From Imperialibacter sp965651695 (GTDB lineage Bacteria; Bacteroidota; Bacteroidia; Cytophagales; Cyclobacteriaceae): DNA of 6,060 nt. Where the stretch lies: the NCBI GenBank assembly GCA_965651695.1, contig CBFGTI010000262.1:1-6060 (forward strand), in the 5' to 3' direction. Below the pieces are notes generated by a model that worked only from the letters and a program-made list of their open reading frames with translations, was not told where the DNA came from and ran no database searches. Of the stretch, positions 1-5,785 are shown piece after piece (positions within the stretch are counted from its first letter, which is position 1; each line of letters starts with the position of its first letter). A program made the translations under genes and the position numbers.

Positions 1-9
1 CAACAATTC

Positions 10-35
10 AGTATGTGTCACTATGTACACATACT
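10..35. repeat. 9-8-9 inverted repeat next to the recombinase 3' end
   Basis: AGTATGTGT (10-18) and its exact reverse complement ACACATACT (27-35) flank the 8-bp spacer CACTATGT. The element starts 14 nt beyond the stop codon of the recombinase gene. Nine-bp arms around an 8-bp spacer match the general layout of tyrosine recombinase core sites, such as dif (11-6-11) or lox-type sites (13-8-13). It could instead be the 3' hairpin of the recombinase mRNA, but no U-tract follows on the minus strand (GAATTGTTG), so a rho-independent terminator is less convincing. The function is not proven. Confidence 0.5.
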
Positions 36-48
36 TGGATTATGTCAA

Positions 49-1179
49 TCAATCTAAGGGATTTTTTATTGTGGAAAAAGCATCGGTGGCTACATGGGTA
101 TAAATTTCTGTGGTTTGCAGAGAATTATGGCCTAGTAGAGCCTGAATACTTCTTAGGTTTGTGCCACTTTCTAATAAATGGGTTGCGAAGCTGTGCCGGA
201 GAACGTGCGGCGTCACAGGCTTTTTTATTCGAGCCTTTTTTACCGCTCCGCTTATAATATGAGCAACGCTGCTGGCGCTATACTTATCCCCCGACGGGCT
301 TTCAAACAAATACTTTTTCGGCTTGCAGCTCATGTAGTATGCTCGCAGGTCGGTGAGCATTTTTGCAGAAAGCAGGGTAAGCCGGTCTTTCTTTCCTTTG
401 GCACCTTCTATCCGGATTGTCATCCTTTTGCCATCTACATCTGCAATTTTAAGGTTAAGAAGCTCACTTCTTCGTAGTCCGCCCGAATAGAGCAGTTCCA
501 CAATACACCTGTGTTTAATGTTGTTTGTTGCGTCGATAATGGCCAGCACCTCCTCTTTCGAAAGCACCTTTGGCAGCTTTTGTTCAGGCCGGGGGCGCTC
601 TATTTCATAGAACCTGTTGGGCATGTTCAGCACTATTTCGTAATAGAATTTGATAGCATTCACCGCTTGGTTAACAGCCGAATTTGATAACTTCCGCTTG
701 ACCAATTCTGACAAATATGTCCGGATATGCATTTCGTTAAGAGAGTTGACTTCCTGGTCTTTATAGTAGTTGATGAACCTTTCAAAGGCAGGTACATAAG
801 TGCCGATGGTGCTTTGCGAGTACTTTTTCAATTGCAGCTTTTGCAGGTACTCAGGAGGGCAGGCTTTGTATCCAGGCGGCAATTTCCTTTTCGTTACCCA
901 ACCAATATCGCCGGCTTCTTCACCATGTGTATTTACCGGGCGATTTTTGAAAAAATACTTGCAATTAAGCCAGGCAACACCCTTGAACTTTTGAAAAATG
1001 GCGCGAAGGTTCTCAGGCGTGTTCTTAATGTAAACCATGTTGTGTTCGGTACTCCATTTTGGTTCCGGCAGCTCCTTTATCAGTGCATGAACTACTTTAT
1101 GTGGATAAAACTGAAGGCCAATGCATTTCGTCTCTCCTACCATCAAGTGCCTCAGAGTAATATTCTGTAGCTTTTCCAT
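49..1179 (-). CDS. Tyrosine-type site-specific recombinase/integrase
   Basis: This 376-residue enzyme should cut and rejoin DNA through a 3'-phosphotyrosyl intermediate at a specific site. All catalytic residues are visible: Arg236 in GGLRRSEL, the beta-hairpin Lys261 in GAKGKKDR, His325 and Arg328 in HVLRHSF, His351 in LLGHNS, and nucleophile Tyr360 in EIYTHV. Residues about 105-190 form the SAM-like core-binding domain and about 200-370 the catalytic domain. An N-terminal extension of roughly 105 residues precedes these. XerC and XerD are close to 300 residues, so this is the longer Bacteroidota integrase form ending in IKNPLD, often named XerD-like or 'integron integrase'. The start at 1179 gives the full extension. 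No Shine-Dalgarno sequence is evident. It is divergent from the zinc-ribbon gene across a 33-bp palindrome and looks intact. Whether it is a housekeeping or an element-borne recombinase cannot be decided here; the extension and neighbouring inverted repeats favour the latter. Confidence 0.95.
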   Translation of the reverse strand: MEKLQNITLRHLMVGETKCIGLQFYPHKVVHALIKELPEPKWSTEHNMVYIKNTPENLRAIFQKFKGVAWLNCKYFFKNRPVNTHGEEAGDIGWVTKRKLPPGYKACPPEYLQKLQLKKYSQSTIGTYVPAFERFINYYKDQEVNSLNEMHIRTYLSELVKRKLSNSAVNQAVNAIKFYYEIVLNMPNRFYEIERPRPEQKLPKVLSKEEVLAIIDATNNIKHRCIVELLYSGGLRRSELLNLKIADVDGKRMTIRIEGAKGKKDRLTLLSAKMLTDLRAYYMSCKPKKYLFESPSGDKYSASSVAHIISGAVKKARIKKPVTPHVLRHSFATHLLESGTNLRSIQALLGHNSLQTTEIYTHVATDAFSTIKNPLD

Positions 1180-1212
1180 GGCGCAATAAAGATGGCAAAA
1201 GTGGCATTAGTG

Positions 1213-1245
1213 GTATTTTATACGGATATTATCCGTATAAAATAC
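1213..1245. promoter_or_regulatory. Perfect 33-bp palindrome between divergent genes
   Basis: The arm GTATTTTATACGGATA (1213-1228) is mirrored exactly by TATCCGTATAAAATAC (1230-1245) around the single base T1229. Symmetry breaks at 1212/1246. It lies 33 bp from the recombinase start and 5 bp from the zinc-ribbon start, so it probably overlaps promoter or leader sequence of one or both genes. The likeliest reading is an operator for a dimeric regulator. Alternatives are a recombinase binding site, or an RNA hairpin just before the zinc-ribbon start codon. Three 9-bp units beginning TGG (TGGCAAAAG, TGGCATTAG, TGGTATTTT; 1193-1219) run into its left edge. The symmetry is certain; the role is inferred. 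Confidence 0.75.
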
Positions 1246-1250
1246 TCTTC

Positions 1251-1628
1251 ATGCGAACATGCCCTGTATGCGGTGCCGAGATAAAAGGAAGAATAGATAA
1301 AATTTTCTGCTCGCCGCTTTGTAAGTCTGCTGCCCAGTACGAGAAAAAAATTGAAAACGAAAAGTTCTTTCTTGTGGTAGACAAGCAACTGAAAACCAAC
1401 CGCAAGATTCTCAAACGATACAACCAGGCGGGCCATACAACGCTCCGCACAGATGTGTTGCTGAAGGAGGGTTTCAATCCTCGTTTCTTTACCCATTATT
1501 GGAAAAACGATAAAGGCCAGACGTATCTCTTTTGCTATGACTACGGCTTTTTAAAACTTCAAAAAGAAGGTAAAGACAAATACCTGCTGGTTGCCTGGCA
1601 GCCGTATATGAACCAGCAGCTTCGTTAA
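1251..1628 (+). CDS. Small zinc-ribbon protein, function unknown
   Basis: This 125-residue protein has an N-terminal zinc-binding motif, CPVC at residues 4-7 and FCSPLC with Cys20 and Cys24, resembling the DUF2116-type zinc ribbon. The following segment (about 30-55) is charged and probably helical. The rest contains a motif I recognise from Bacteroidota hypothetical proteins: LLKEGFNPRFFTHYW followed by GQTYLFCYDYGFLKL (residues 70-104). There is no signal peptide or membrane segment, so it should be cytoplasmic. Zinc ribbons of this kind usually contact nucleic acid or protein, but no reaction can be assigned. The first in-frame ATG at 1251 places the first zinc-ligand Cys at residue 4, as is usual. 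No Shine-Dalgarno is seen; the 33-bp palindrome ends 5 nt before the ATG. It converges with the HU-like gene, leaving 33 nt between the stop codons and no obvious terminator. Confidence 0.85.
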   Translation: MRTCPVCGAEIKGRIDKIFCSPLCKSAAQYEKKIENEKFFLVVDKQLKTNRKILKRYNQAGHTTLRTDVLLKEGFNPRFFTHYWKNDKGQTYLFCYDYGFLKLQKEGKDKYLLVAWQPYMNQQLR

Positions 1629-1661
1629 TGGCAGTCTGGTCCGTATTAATTTTCCAGCCCT

Positions 1662-2087
1662 TTACTTCTGCCGCGTTGTCCTGTCGGCCAGTTGCCGCTT
1701 GGTGGCCTTTTCGAACGTTAGCATTTTCAGCCCCGCTTTAATAATCTTGCTGAACCGCAGGTGTAGCGCCGGCTGCTTAATGTGCTTCAGCCCTACCTGC
1801 TCCGGGTCGGCGTGGCCGCTGGCTTTAATGCTCAGGTTTACGTACCCCAGCTCGCCCAGATCAATATGGTTGCTGTGCTGCAGAAAATACAGGATGGTTT
1901 CCTGCAGGGCAATGGTCACCTTCTTATAGTCCGGCCGCTTTACGTTAAACTCGTCTTCCATGTGTTGCATCACCTCCGCCTCAGTTATTTTGCGCCGGGG
2001 CAGCAGGGCGGGGTAATACTTGTACTTGCCGCCGCCGCTTTCGCCCGGTTGGCCTTTTGGTACCACATGATAGGGAATGTTTGGCAT
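1662..2087 (-). CDS. HU-like DNA-binding protein (HU-HIG type)
   Basis: The 141-residue protein resembles the Bacteroidota HU-related family that begins with a short 'MPxxYxVV' strand, here MPNIPYHVVPKGQPG. A basic, Gly-rich and Tyr-containing stretch follows (GGGKYKYYPAL, 18-28), then helices with the ITEAEVMQHMEDEF pattern (34-47), a segment corresponding to the DNA-bending arm region (HIDLGELGYVNLSIKASG, 74-91), and a basic C-terminus (FSKIIKAGLKML). These proteins are expected to bind and bend DNA as nucleoid-type or regulatory factors. The frame is open upstream to 2447, but that extension is translated from the 22-bp tandem array, is unnaturally Cys/Leu-rich, and lies outside the family. 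The ATG at 2087 gives the expected N-terminus and has AAAAAAAGAG about 10 nt upstream, so it was chosen. No clear promoter is seen in 2088-2177. Confidence 0.82.
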   Translation of the reverse strand: MPNIPYHVVPKGQPGESGGGKYKYYPALLPRRKITEAEVMQHMEDEFNVKRPDYKKVTIALQETILYFLQHSNHIDLGELGYVNLSIKASGHADPEQVGLKHIKQPALHLRFSKIIKAGLKMLTFEKATKRQLADRTTRQK

Positions 2088-2177
2088 GAAAAGCTCTTTT
2101 TTTGAGCCATAATATAGGGCCGAAGGTGCTATCTGCCAAATAACAGCGGTGCGAATCCGTAGCCACCCGTACACCCG

Positions 2178-2441
2178 CAAGCGCAAGACCTTCCCCACAC
2201 CAGCGCTGAAGCAGCCGCAATCCAGCGCAATATCAGGTCGCTGCAACGGCAAGAGCAGCCGGCAGCAACGGCAACACCAGACAAGAACTGGCGCAAGAGC
2301 AGCGGTCTGCAACGGCAAGTACAGCTCCTCACAACGGCAACACCACACAAGATCTGGCGCAAGAGCAGCGGTCTGCAACGGCATACACAGCCCCTCGCAA
2401 CGGCCGAAGCTGGCAATACCTGGCGCGAGAAGTAGCGTGTT
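2178..2441. repeat. 22-bp tandem repeat array with 66-bp higher-order period
   Basis: Twelve consecutive 22-bp units fit without indels, starting at 2178, 2200, 2222, 2244, 2266, 2288, 2310, 2332, 2354, 2376, 2398 and 2420. A decayed thirteenth may begin at 2442. The consensus begins CAACGGCAAGAGCAGC or, in every third unit, CTGGCGCAAGAGCAGC. Units at 2288 and 2354 are identical over all 22 bp. The pattern also repeats every 66 bp (2266, 2332, 2398), so three-unit blocks were duplicated. Because 66 is divisible by three, long but false open frames arise on both strands. The array lies upstream of the HU-like gene. Twenty-two bp is about two helical turns, so a protein bound to each unit would sit on one face of the DNA. 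Confidence 0.9.
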
Positions 2442-2508
2442 CAACACAAAGAATCAACCTGTAAAACCTTGATCGGGAGGCATGACTTTGGCTTGCAGGT
2501 AAGGCCTG

Positions 2509-2600
2509 CTGCGCACTATGTATATAGTTTACTGCGCACTATGTGTTACGTTTGCTGCGCACCATGTAGGCAGGATGTAGCGCAAGATGTAGATGACTGC
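2509..2600. repeat. Short 23-bp tandem repeat array
   Basis: CTGCGCACTATGT occurs at 2509 and 2532, and CTGCGCACCATGT at 2555, each exactly 23 bp apart. A fourth, weaker copy (TAGCGCAAGATGTAG) begins at 2578. The last 10 bp of each unit vary. The sequence is unrelated to the 22-bp array about 70 bp to the left. It lies between the HU-like gene and the end of the arsenosugar operon, in DNA without a credible gene. Nothing further is recognised in 2601-2668. Confidence 0.85.
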
Positions 2601-2668
2601 GGTGAAGGGTGCTGACGCGAAGAAAAAATGCAGCGCTGATTAAATATACGTTTTTTACTCGAAGAAGG

Positions 2669-2683
2669 GTAGCAGCCAGCTAC
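2669..2683 (-). terminator. Weak candidate terminator hairpin after the operon
   Basis: On the minus strand the sequence GTAGC-TGGCT-GCTAC forms a 5-bp stem with a 5-nt loop, starting 5 nt after the glycosyltransferase stop codon. It is followed by CCTTCTTC rather than a clean T-run. Read on the plus strand the same stem is followed by TTTTATTA. The stem is short, so this is a tentative terminator for the arsenosugar operon. Confidence 0.3.
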
Positions 2684-2688
2684 TTTTA

Positions 2689-3393
2689 TTACGTGGGGGT
2701 AGTTGGGCTCCGCAAAAGCCTCCCGTACGTCCGCCGCATGCGATTTGGGGAGCTCCCAAGCACATACATGCCAAAAACCGTGAAGTTGGCCACCTGCACC
2801 CGAAACCAGCTGTTGTTTTCGTATTTCCTGGCCGATACCCGTATGCTTTTTGGAATGATGGTGAAACGCCCTGCCTTTGCAATACGGCGAACCATATCGT
2901 AGTCTTCCATTACTGTGTACCACTCATCGAAGCCACGCAGCTTTTCGAATAAGCTCCGTTGTATAAACAGCGTTTGGTCGCCGCCACGGCAAACCAGGCT
3001 GCCAAACCGTGTAAACCAGGCGTTTACCCGCAGCAGCCGGCTGTCTGAGTCGAACCGGTAGCGGTAGCACCCGGCGCAGGCGCCGGAGTGGAGGGCCTGC
3101 AGGATGTCGTGCGCAAAAGTGGGCAGCAGCTGTACGTCGGCATGCACAAAATACAGGATGCCGCCGGTTGCCTTCCGTGCCCCGAGGTTCATTTGGACGG
3201 CGCGGCACCTGGCTGTACTCCGGATTACTACCGCCCCTGCCTGTGTGGCTGCTTCGGCAGTGCCGTCGGTGCTACGGGCATCCACCACTATTACCTCCGC
3301 TACATGCCCGCTGCTATGCTGTTTAATAAACCGGACCAGCGGGCCAATGAAGGCGGCTTCGTTTAGTGTAGGTATAATTACGCTTATCTGCAT
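2689..3393 (-). CDS. Arsenosugar-cluster family-2 glycosyltransferase (TIGR04283-like)
   Basis: A 234-residue GT-A fold glycosyltransferase of family 2. Visible motifs in order: ISVIIPTLNEA (3-13), VIVVDARSTDGT (34-45, nucleotide-binding Asp), the family signature CRAVQMNLGARKATG (63-77), the DxD-equivalent FVHAD (82-86), RGGDQTLFIQRSLFEKLRGF (136-155), MEDYDM (162-167, catalytic Asp/Glu region) and a C-terminal VSARKYENNSW. Spacing and sequence match the group found beside ArsS, which probably transfers or attaches sugar during arsenosugar formation; donor and acceptor are not shown by sequence. It is the last gene of the operon, 23 nt after arsS. An upstream in-frame Met at 3462 would overlap arsS by 46 bp and add unrelated residues, so the ATG at 3393, giving the normal MQISVIIP start, is preferred. 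Cytoplasmic; no membrane segment is evident. Confidence 0.88.
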   Translation of the reverse strand: MQISVIIPTLNEAAFIGPLVRFIKQHSSGHVAEVIVVDARSTDGTAEAATQAGAVVIRSTARCRAVQMNLGARKATGGILYFVHADVQLLPTFAHDILQALHSGACAGCYRYRFDSDSRLLRVNAWFTRFGSLVCRGGDQTLFIQRSLFEKLRGFDEWYTVMEDYDMVRRIAKAGRFTIIPKSIRVSARKYENNSWFRVQVANFTVFGMYVLGSSPNRMRRTYGRLLRSPTTPT

Positions 3394-3416
3394 AGAGGCG
3401 CCGGAAGGGGCGGGGT

Positions 3417-4463
3417 TCAGGCCGTTGCCCCGCCGCAGCTGGAGCCCGTACCGGCCGTGCATCCGTAGCAGTGCTGGTTCACCACTATTTCCCGCTCATT
3501 CAGGGCTTCCTGGTCGTACTCGCTTACGTGTGTACCGGCGCTGTTTACTTTCAGGTCGAGCATCTGGTTGAAGTCGCAGTCGTAAAGCAGGCCGTCCCAG
3601 CCTACCGAAATGGTATTGCGGCACATTACGCCTGCCGCCGCGGCGGGGTTGTAGGCTTCAATTAGTTTGTCCATGTACCGCTCGTAGTTGCCGCTGCCAA
3701 TGAGGTAGTCGAGATACCGGCTAATGGGCATATTGGTGATGCAGTACAGGCTGTTGAACTCGATGTTGTAGTTTCGTTTCAGCTCCCGCTTGAAATCGAC
3801 CTCCATTTGTGCCTGGTTGCCGGGCAAAAAGGCACCCGAGGGGTTGTAAACGAGGTTGAGCAGCAGGCCGCTTCCTTTTTTGCCATAGCCCACGTCATTC
3901 AGCATTTTCAGCGCTTCAATGGAGTGCTGAAAAACCCCCTCGCCACGCTGGCGGTCGGTGCGGTCGGCATTGTAAAAGGGGAGGGAAGAGATTACCTCCA
4001 CCTGGTGCTGCCTGTAAAAATCGGGCAGGCTGTGGTACTTTTTGTTGGCTACAATAATGGTGAGGTTGCACCGCACCATCACATGCCTGCCCAGCTTTTT
4101 TATCTCTTCCACAAACCAGCGGAAACCGAGGTTCATTTCAGGGGCGCCGCCAGTAATGTCTACCGTTTCGATTGGCGAGTTTCGGATGGCCTCCAGGCAT
4201 GCTTCCATCGTTTCGCGGGTCATTATCTCCTTGCGGTCGGGGCCGGCGTCTACATGGCAGTGGGCGCAGGTTTGGTTGCACATTTTGCCGATATTCACCT
4301 GGAAGATCTTAATGCCGGTTGGTTTAAGGGGAAAGAGGCTGCTGCCCCGGAGCTTGTCTTCGAAAGGCGGGAACTCCACTTGCTTCTCCAGCACTTCGAG
4401 CTGGTATGCCGAAGAGGCAAGTCGGTTTTTGGTAGCCGAAAGAGATTTTTTTACAACCGCCAT
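3417..4463 (-). CDS. arsS: Arsenosugar biosynthesis radical SAM protein ArsS
   Basis: A 348-residue radical SAM enzyme. The cluster motif is C62-x3-C66-x2-C69 (CNQTCAHC), which binds the 4Fe-4S cluster that cleaves S-adenosylmethionine. HVDAGPDR follows directly (70-77), then DITGGAPEMN (102-111), typical of this subfamily. The C-terminal half (about 200-348) is the DUF3641-type domain with Cys281, Cys296, the pair Cys332/Cys335 (HCYGC) and a terminal TGSSCGGATA containing Cys343. ArsS is known to add a 5'-deoxyadenosyl group to methylated arsenicals, giving the arsenosugar precursor. Some relatives carry selenocysteine in the terminal motif; here the codon is TGC, so Cys. The start at 4463 overlaps the stop of the upstream gene by one base (TAATG), implying translational coupling. 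The in-frame extension to 4625 is translated from the upstream gene and is rejected. Confidence 0.94.
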   Translation of the reverse strand: MAVVKKSLSATKNRLASSAYQLEVLEKQVEFPPFEDKLRGSSLFPLKPTGIKIFQVNIGKMCNQTCAHCHVDAGPDRKEIMTRETMEACLEAIRNSPIETVDITGGAPEMNLGFRWFVEEIKKLGRHVMVRCNLTIIVANKKYHSLPDFYRQHQVEVISSLPFYNADRTDRQRGEGVFQHSIEALKMLNDVGYGKKGSGLLLNLVYNPSGAFLPGNQAQMEVDFKRELKRNYNIEFNSLYCITNMPISRYLDYLIGSGNYERYMDKLIEAYNPAAAAGVMCRNTISVGWDGLLYDCDFNQMLDLKVNSAGTHVSEYDQEALNEREIVVNQHCYGCTAGTGSSCGGATA

Positions 4464-4810
4464 TACATGCTTATTTCTTTCACCTTGTTCATCATTTGCA
4501 CGCCGTGTACCAGGCTGGCACCACCCCTTATGGCGGCTGCTACATGCACTGCTTCCATCATTTGTGCCTCGGAGTAGCCTTTTTCCGTGGCGTCGGTGGA
4601 GTAGGCGTCGATGCAGTAGGGGCACTGTACCGTGTGCGAAACGGCCAGGGCAATGAGCGATTTCTCACGGGCGGTGAGTGCGCCGTCGGCAAACACGGCG
4701 CCGTAGTAGTTAAAAAATTTGTCGGCAAGCTCCTGTCCGAATTCGCCGATCTTACCGAATTTTTTCAGGTCGGCTGCATGGTAGTAGTGGTCACGATGGC
4801 TGTCGCTCAT
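4463..4810 (-). CDS. Arsenosugar-associated peroxidase-like protein (AhpD/CMD fold)
   Basis: A 115-residue protein of the carboxymuconolactone decarboxylase/AhpD superfamily. The core reads LTAREKSLIALAVSHTVQCPYCIDAY, with Glu49, Cys63, Cys66 and Tyr70, then AVHVAAAIRGGASLVHG (87-103) with His89 and His102. In AhpD the motif is E...CxxC-x3-H; here the position of the last His is Tyr. The protein matches the small 'peroxidase-like' companion of ArsS. A thiol redox or arsenical-handling role is plausible but not demonstrated. It is second in the operon, 18 nt after the DUF547 gene and overlapping arsS by one base. The start at 4810 is the first ATG after the upstream stop and fits the family length. 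Cytoplasmic; no signal peptide. Confidence 0.88.
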   Translation of the reverse strand: MSDSHRDHYYHAADLKKFGKIGEFGQELADKFFNYYGAVFADGALTAREKSLIALAVSHTVQCPYCIDAYSTDATEKGYSEAQMMEAVHVAAAIRGGASLVHGVQMMNKVKEISM

Positions 4811-4828
4811 ATTGTAGTTTGTTTTTGG

Positions 4829-5590
4829 TTACAGATCTATGTAGTTGGCCAGTGCGAGTGTCCAGTCGTACTCAAGGTACTCGATGTCCGGTGTTTTTCC
4901 CGCGGGCACAATGCCATATTCCTTCATCATTTTTACCACCCCATCTTCGCCTCCAAAATCTGCACTGAACCACGAGCAAAGCACGGGAGCGTAAGCGGTA
5001 TTTTTGGCAGCGTTGTAGCTGGCATGTTTCTGCAAATATAGCCGGGTAGACTTATTAAGTTGATCGTTGAGTTTGGAAGGCTCGTAAAAGGCAATGGGCG
5101 GACAGCTAACGGCGCCACAATTGAGTGCAAAATGGACGCGGTAGTCTACCTCGTCGAGCCGGAAGGTCTCTTCAAAGCCGGAGGTGAAGATGCTGCCCAG
5201 GTAGCCAAAGCTGTATTTGTTTTTCGACCGGCGGATGATGCCGTGCTCAATGTCGTCGAGGCTGAGGGCTTCACCGGCAATGGTGATGTGCTCGGTTTTA
5301 AAAAAGCTGTCACGGTCGTCGAACAACGCCGGATTTTTGGTAAGCAAATACTGCACGTTGGCATTGTAGATGTTGAGCCAGAAGGCCTTTGCCTTGGCCT
5401 GGGTATTGAGGGTTTGTTTGAGTTTGTCCGCCGCCAGTTCCGCCAGTATGCTGCGGGCCTTTTCGGCTTCGGGCAGGGCACCGGTTTGCACCGCCCTGAA
5501 CAAATTTTCACTTGCCTGCAGGGCATCCTGTGCGGCGAGCCGGCAGAGGGGCAGTACAACAGCAACGGATAGAATTAAAAAGCGCTTCAT
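4829..5590 (-). CDS. Secreted DUF547 domain protein
   Basis: A 253-residue protein with a Sec signal peptide: KR at positions 2-3, a hydrophobic stretch 4-15, and probable cleavage after Ala20 (RLAA|QDA). Cys16 is preceded by Leu, not Gly/Ala/Ser, so it is not a lipoprotein. The DUF547 domain spans about 60-225: AFWLNIYNA (69-77), IEHGIIR (114-120), VHFALNCGAVSCPP (152-165) and SWFSADFG (206-213). The conserved Cys and His residues resemble a papain/transglutaminase-like arrangement, but the biochemical activity of DUF547 is unknown. The protein should be periplasmic or exported. It is the first gene of the arsenosugar operon, 18 nt before the peroxidase-like gene, which suggests an accessory role there; it could also be only a passenger. 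The start at 5590 gives an intact signal peptide. Confidence 0.9.
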   Translation of the reverse strand: MKRFLILSVAVVLPLCRLAAQDALQASENLFRAVQTGALPEAEKARSILAELAADKLKQTLNTQAKAKAFWLNIYNANVQYLLTKNPALFDDRDSFFKTEHITIAGEALSLDDIEHGIIRRSKNKYSFGYLGSIFTSGFEETFRLDEVDYRVHFALNCGAVSCPPIAFYEPSKLNDQLNKSTRLYLQKHASYNAAKNTAYAPVLCSWFSADFGGEDGVVKMMKEYGIVPAGKTPDIEYLEYDWTLALANYIDL

Positions 5591-5615
5591 TGAAAGTACA
5601 GCTTTAGGTGTTTTT

Positions 5616-5644
5616 CAAAGATTCAAAGAAATTGTTTTACCCAA
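5616..5644 (-). promoter_or_regulatory. Candidate Bacteroidota sigma-70 promoter of the arsenosugar operon
   Basis: On the minus strand, AATCTTTG (5623-5616) matches the Bacteroidota -7 consensus TAnnTTTG except for its first base. TTG (5644-5642) lies 18 bp upstream, close to the usual -33 spacing. Transcription would start near 5608-5610 and give a leader of about 20 nt before the DUF547 ATG. The match is imperfect and the region is AT-rich, so chance is possible. Confidence 0.35.
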
Positions 5645-5738
5645 TGTCTTTAAGATGTCATTTGGCAATATACCGAATCTACGTAGCCGAAGGTAGAACC
5701 GGATTTGTGACGAAATGGTTTTAGGTGAAGTTACCTCC

Positions 5739-5783
5739 ATTGCGGATTTGGGACCGCCTGGAAGGTTGCCGATTGCGGATTTG
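5739..5783. repeat. Duplicated ATTGCGGATTTG motif
   Basis: The 12-mer ATTGCGGATTTG occurs at 5739-5750 and again at 5772-5783, 33 bp apart, with a shorter relative GGATTTGTG at 5701-5709. It is low-complexity intergenic sequence just before the hairpin repeats. No function is evident. Confidence 0.6.
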
Positions 5784-5785
5784 TG

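Noticed and set aside
2178..2441. CRISPR array
   Set aside because: Units are contiguous and all similar. There are no constant repeats separated by unique spacers, and no cas gene is in the window.
2088..2447. In-frame 120-residue N-terminal extension of the HU-like protein
   Set aside because: It is translated from the 22-bp tandem array, is Cys/Leu-rich with 22-residue periodicity caused by the 66-bp DNA repeat, and the family N-terminus begins at the Met encoded at 2087.
2149..2472. Plus-strand 107-residue open frame with internal repeats
   Set aside because: It follows the tandem array exactly. Openness in several frames is explained by stop-poor 22-bp units, and no recognisable domain is present.
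2547..2554. TACGTTTG, a perfect match to the -7 consensus TAnnTTTG on the plus strand
   Set aside because: There is no TTG at the right distance upstream and no plus-strand gene follows; it lies in the variable part of the 23-bp repeats.
3807..4577. 256-residue plus-strand open frame opposite arsS
   Set aside because: It is antisense to a strongly supported radical SAM gene and shows no family motifs.
4464..4625. Longer arsS starting upstream of 4463
   Set aside because: The extra residues are an out-of-frame reading of the peroxidase-like gene; the TAATG coupling and family N-terminus support the start at 4463.
5060..5572. 170-residue plus-strand open frame opposite the DUF547 gene
   Set aside because: It is a shadow of the DUF547 gene, whose motifs and signal peptide are clear.
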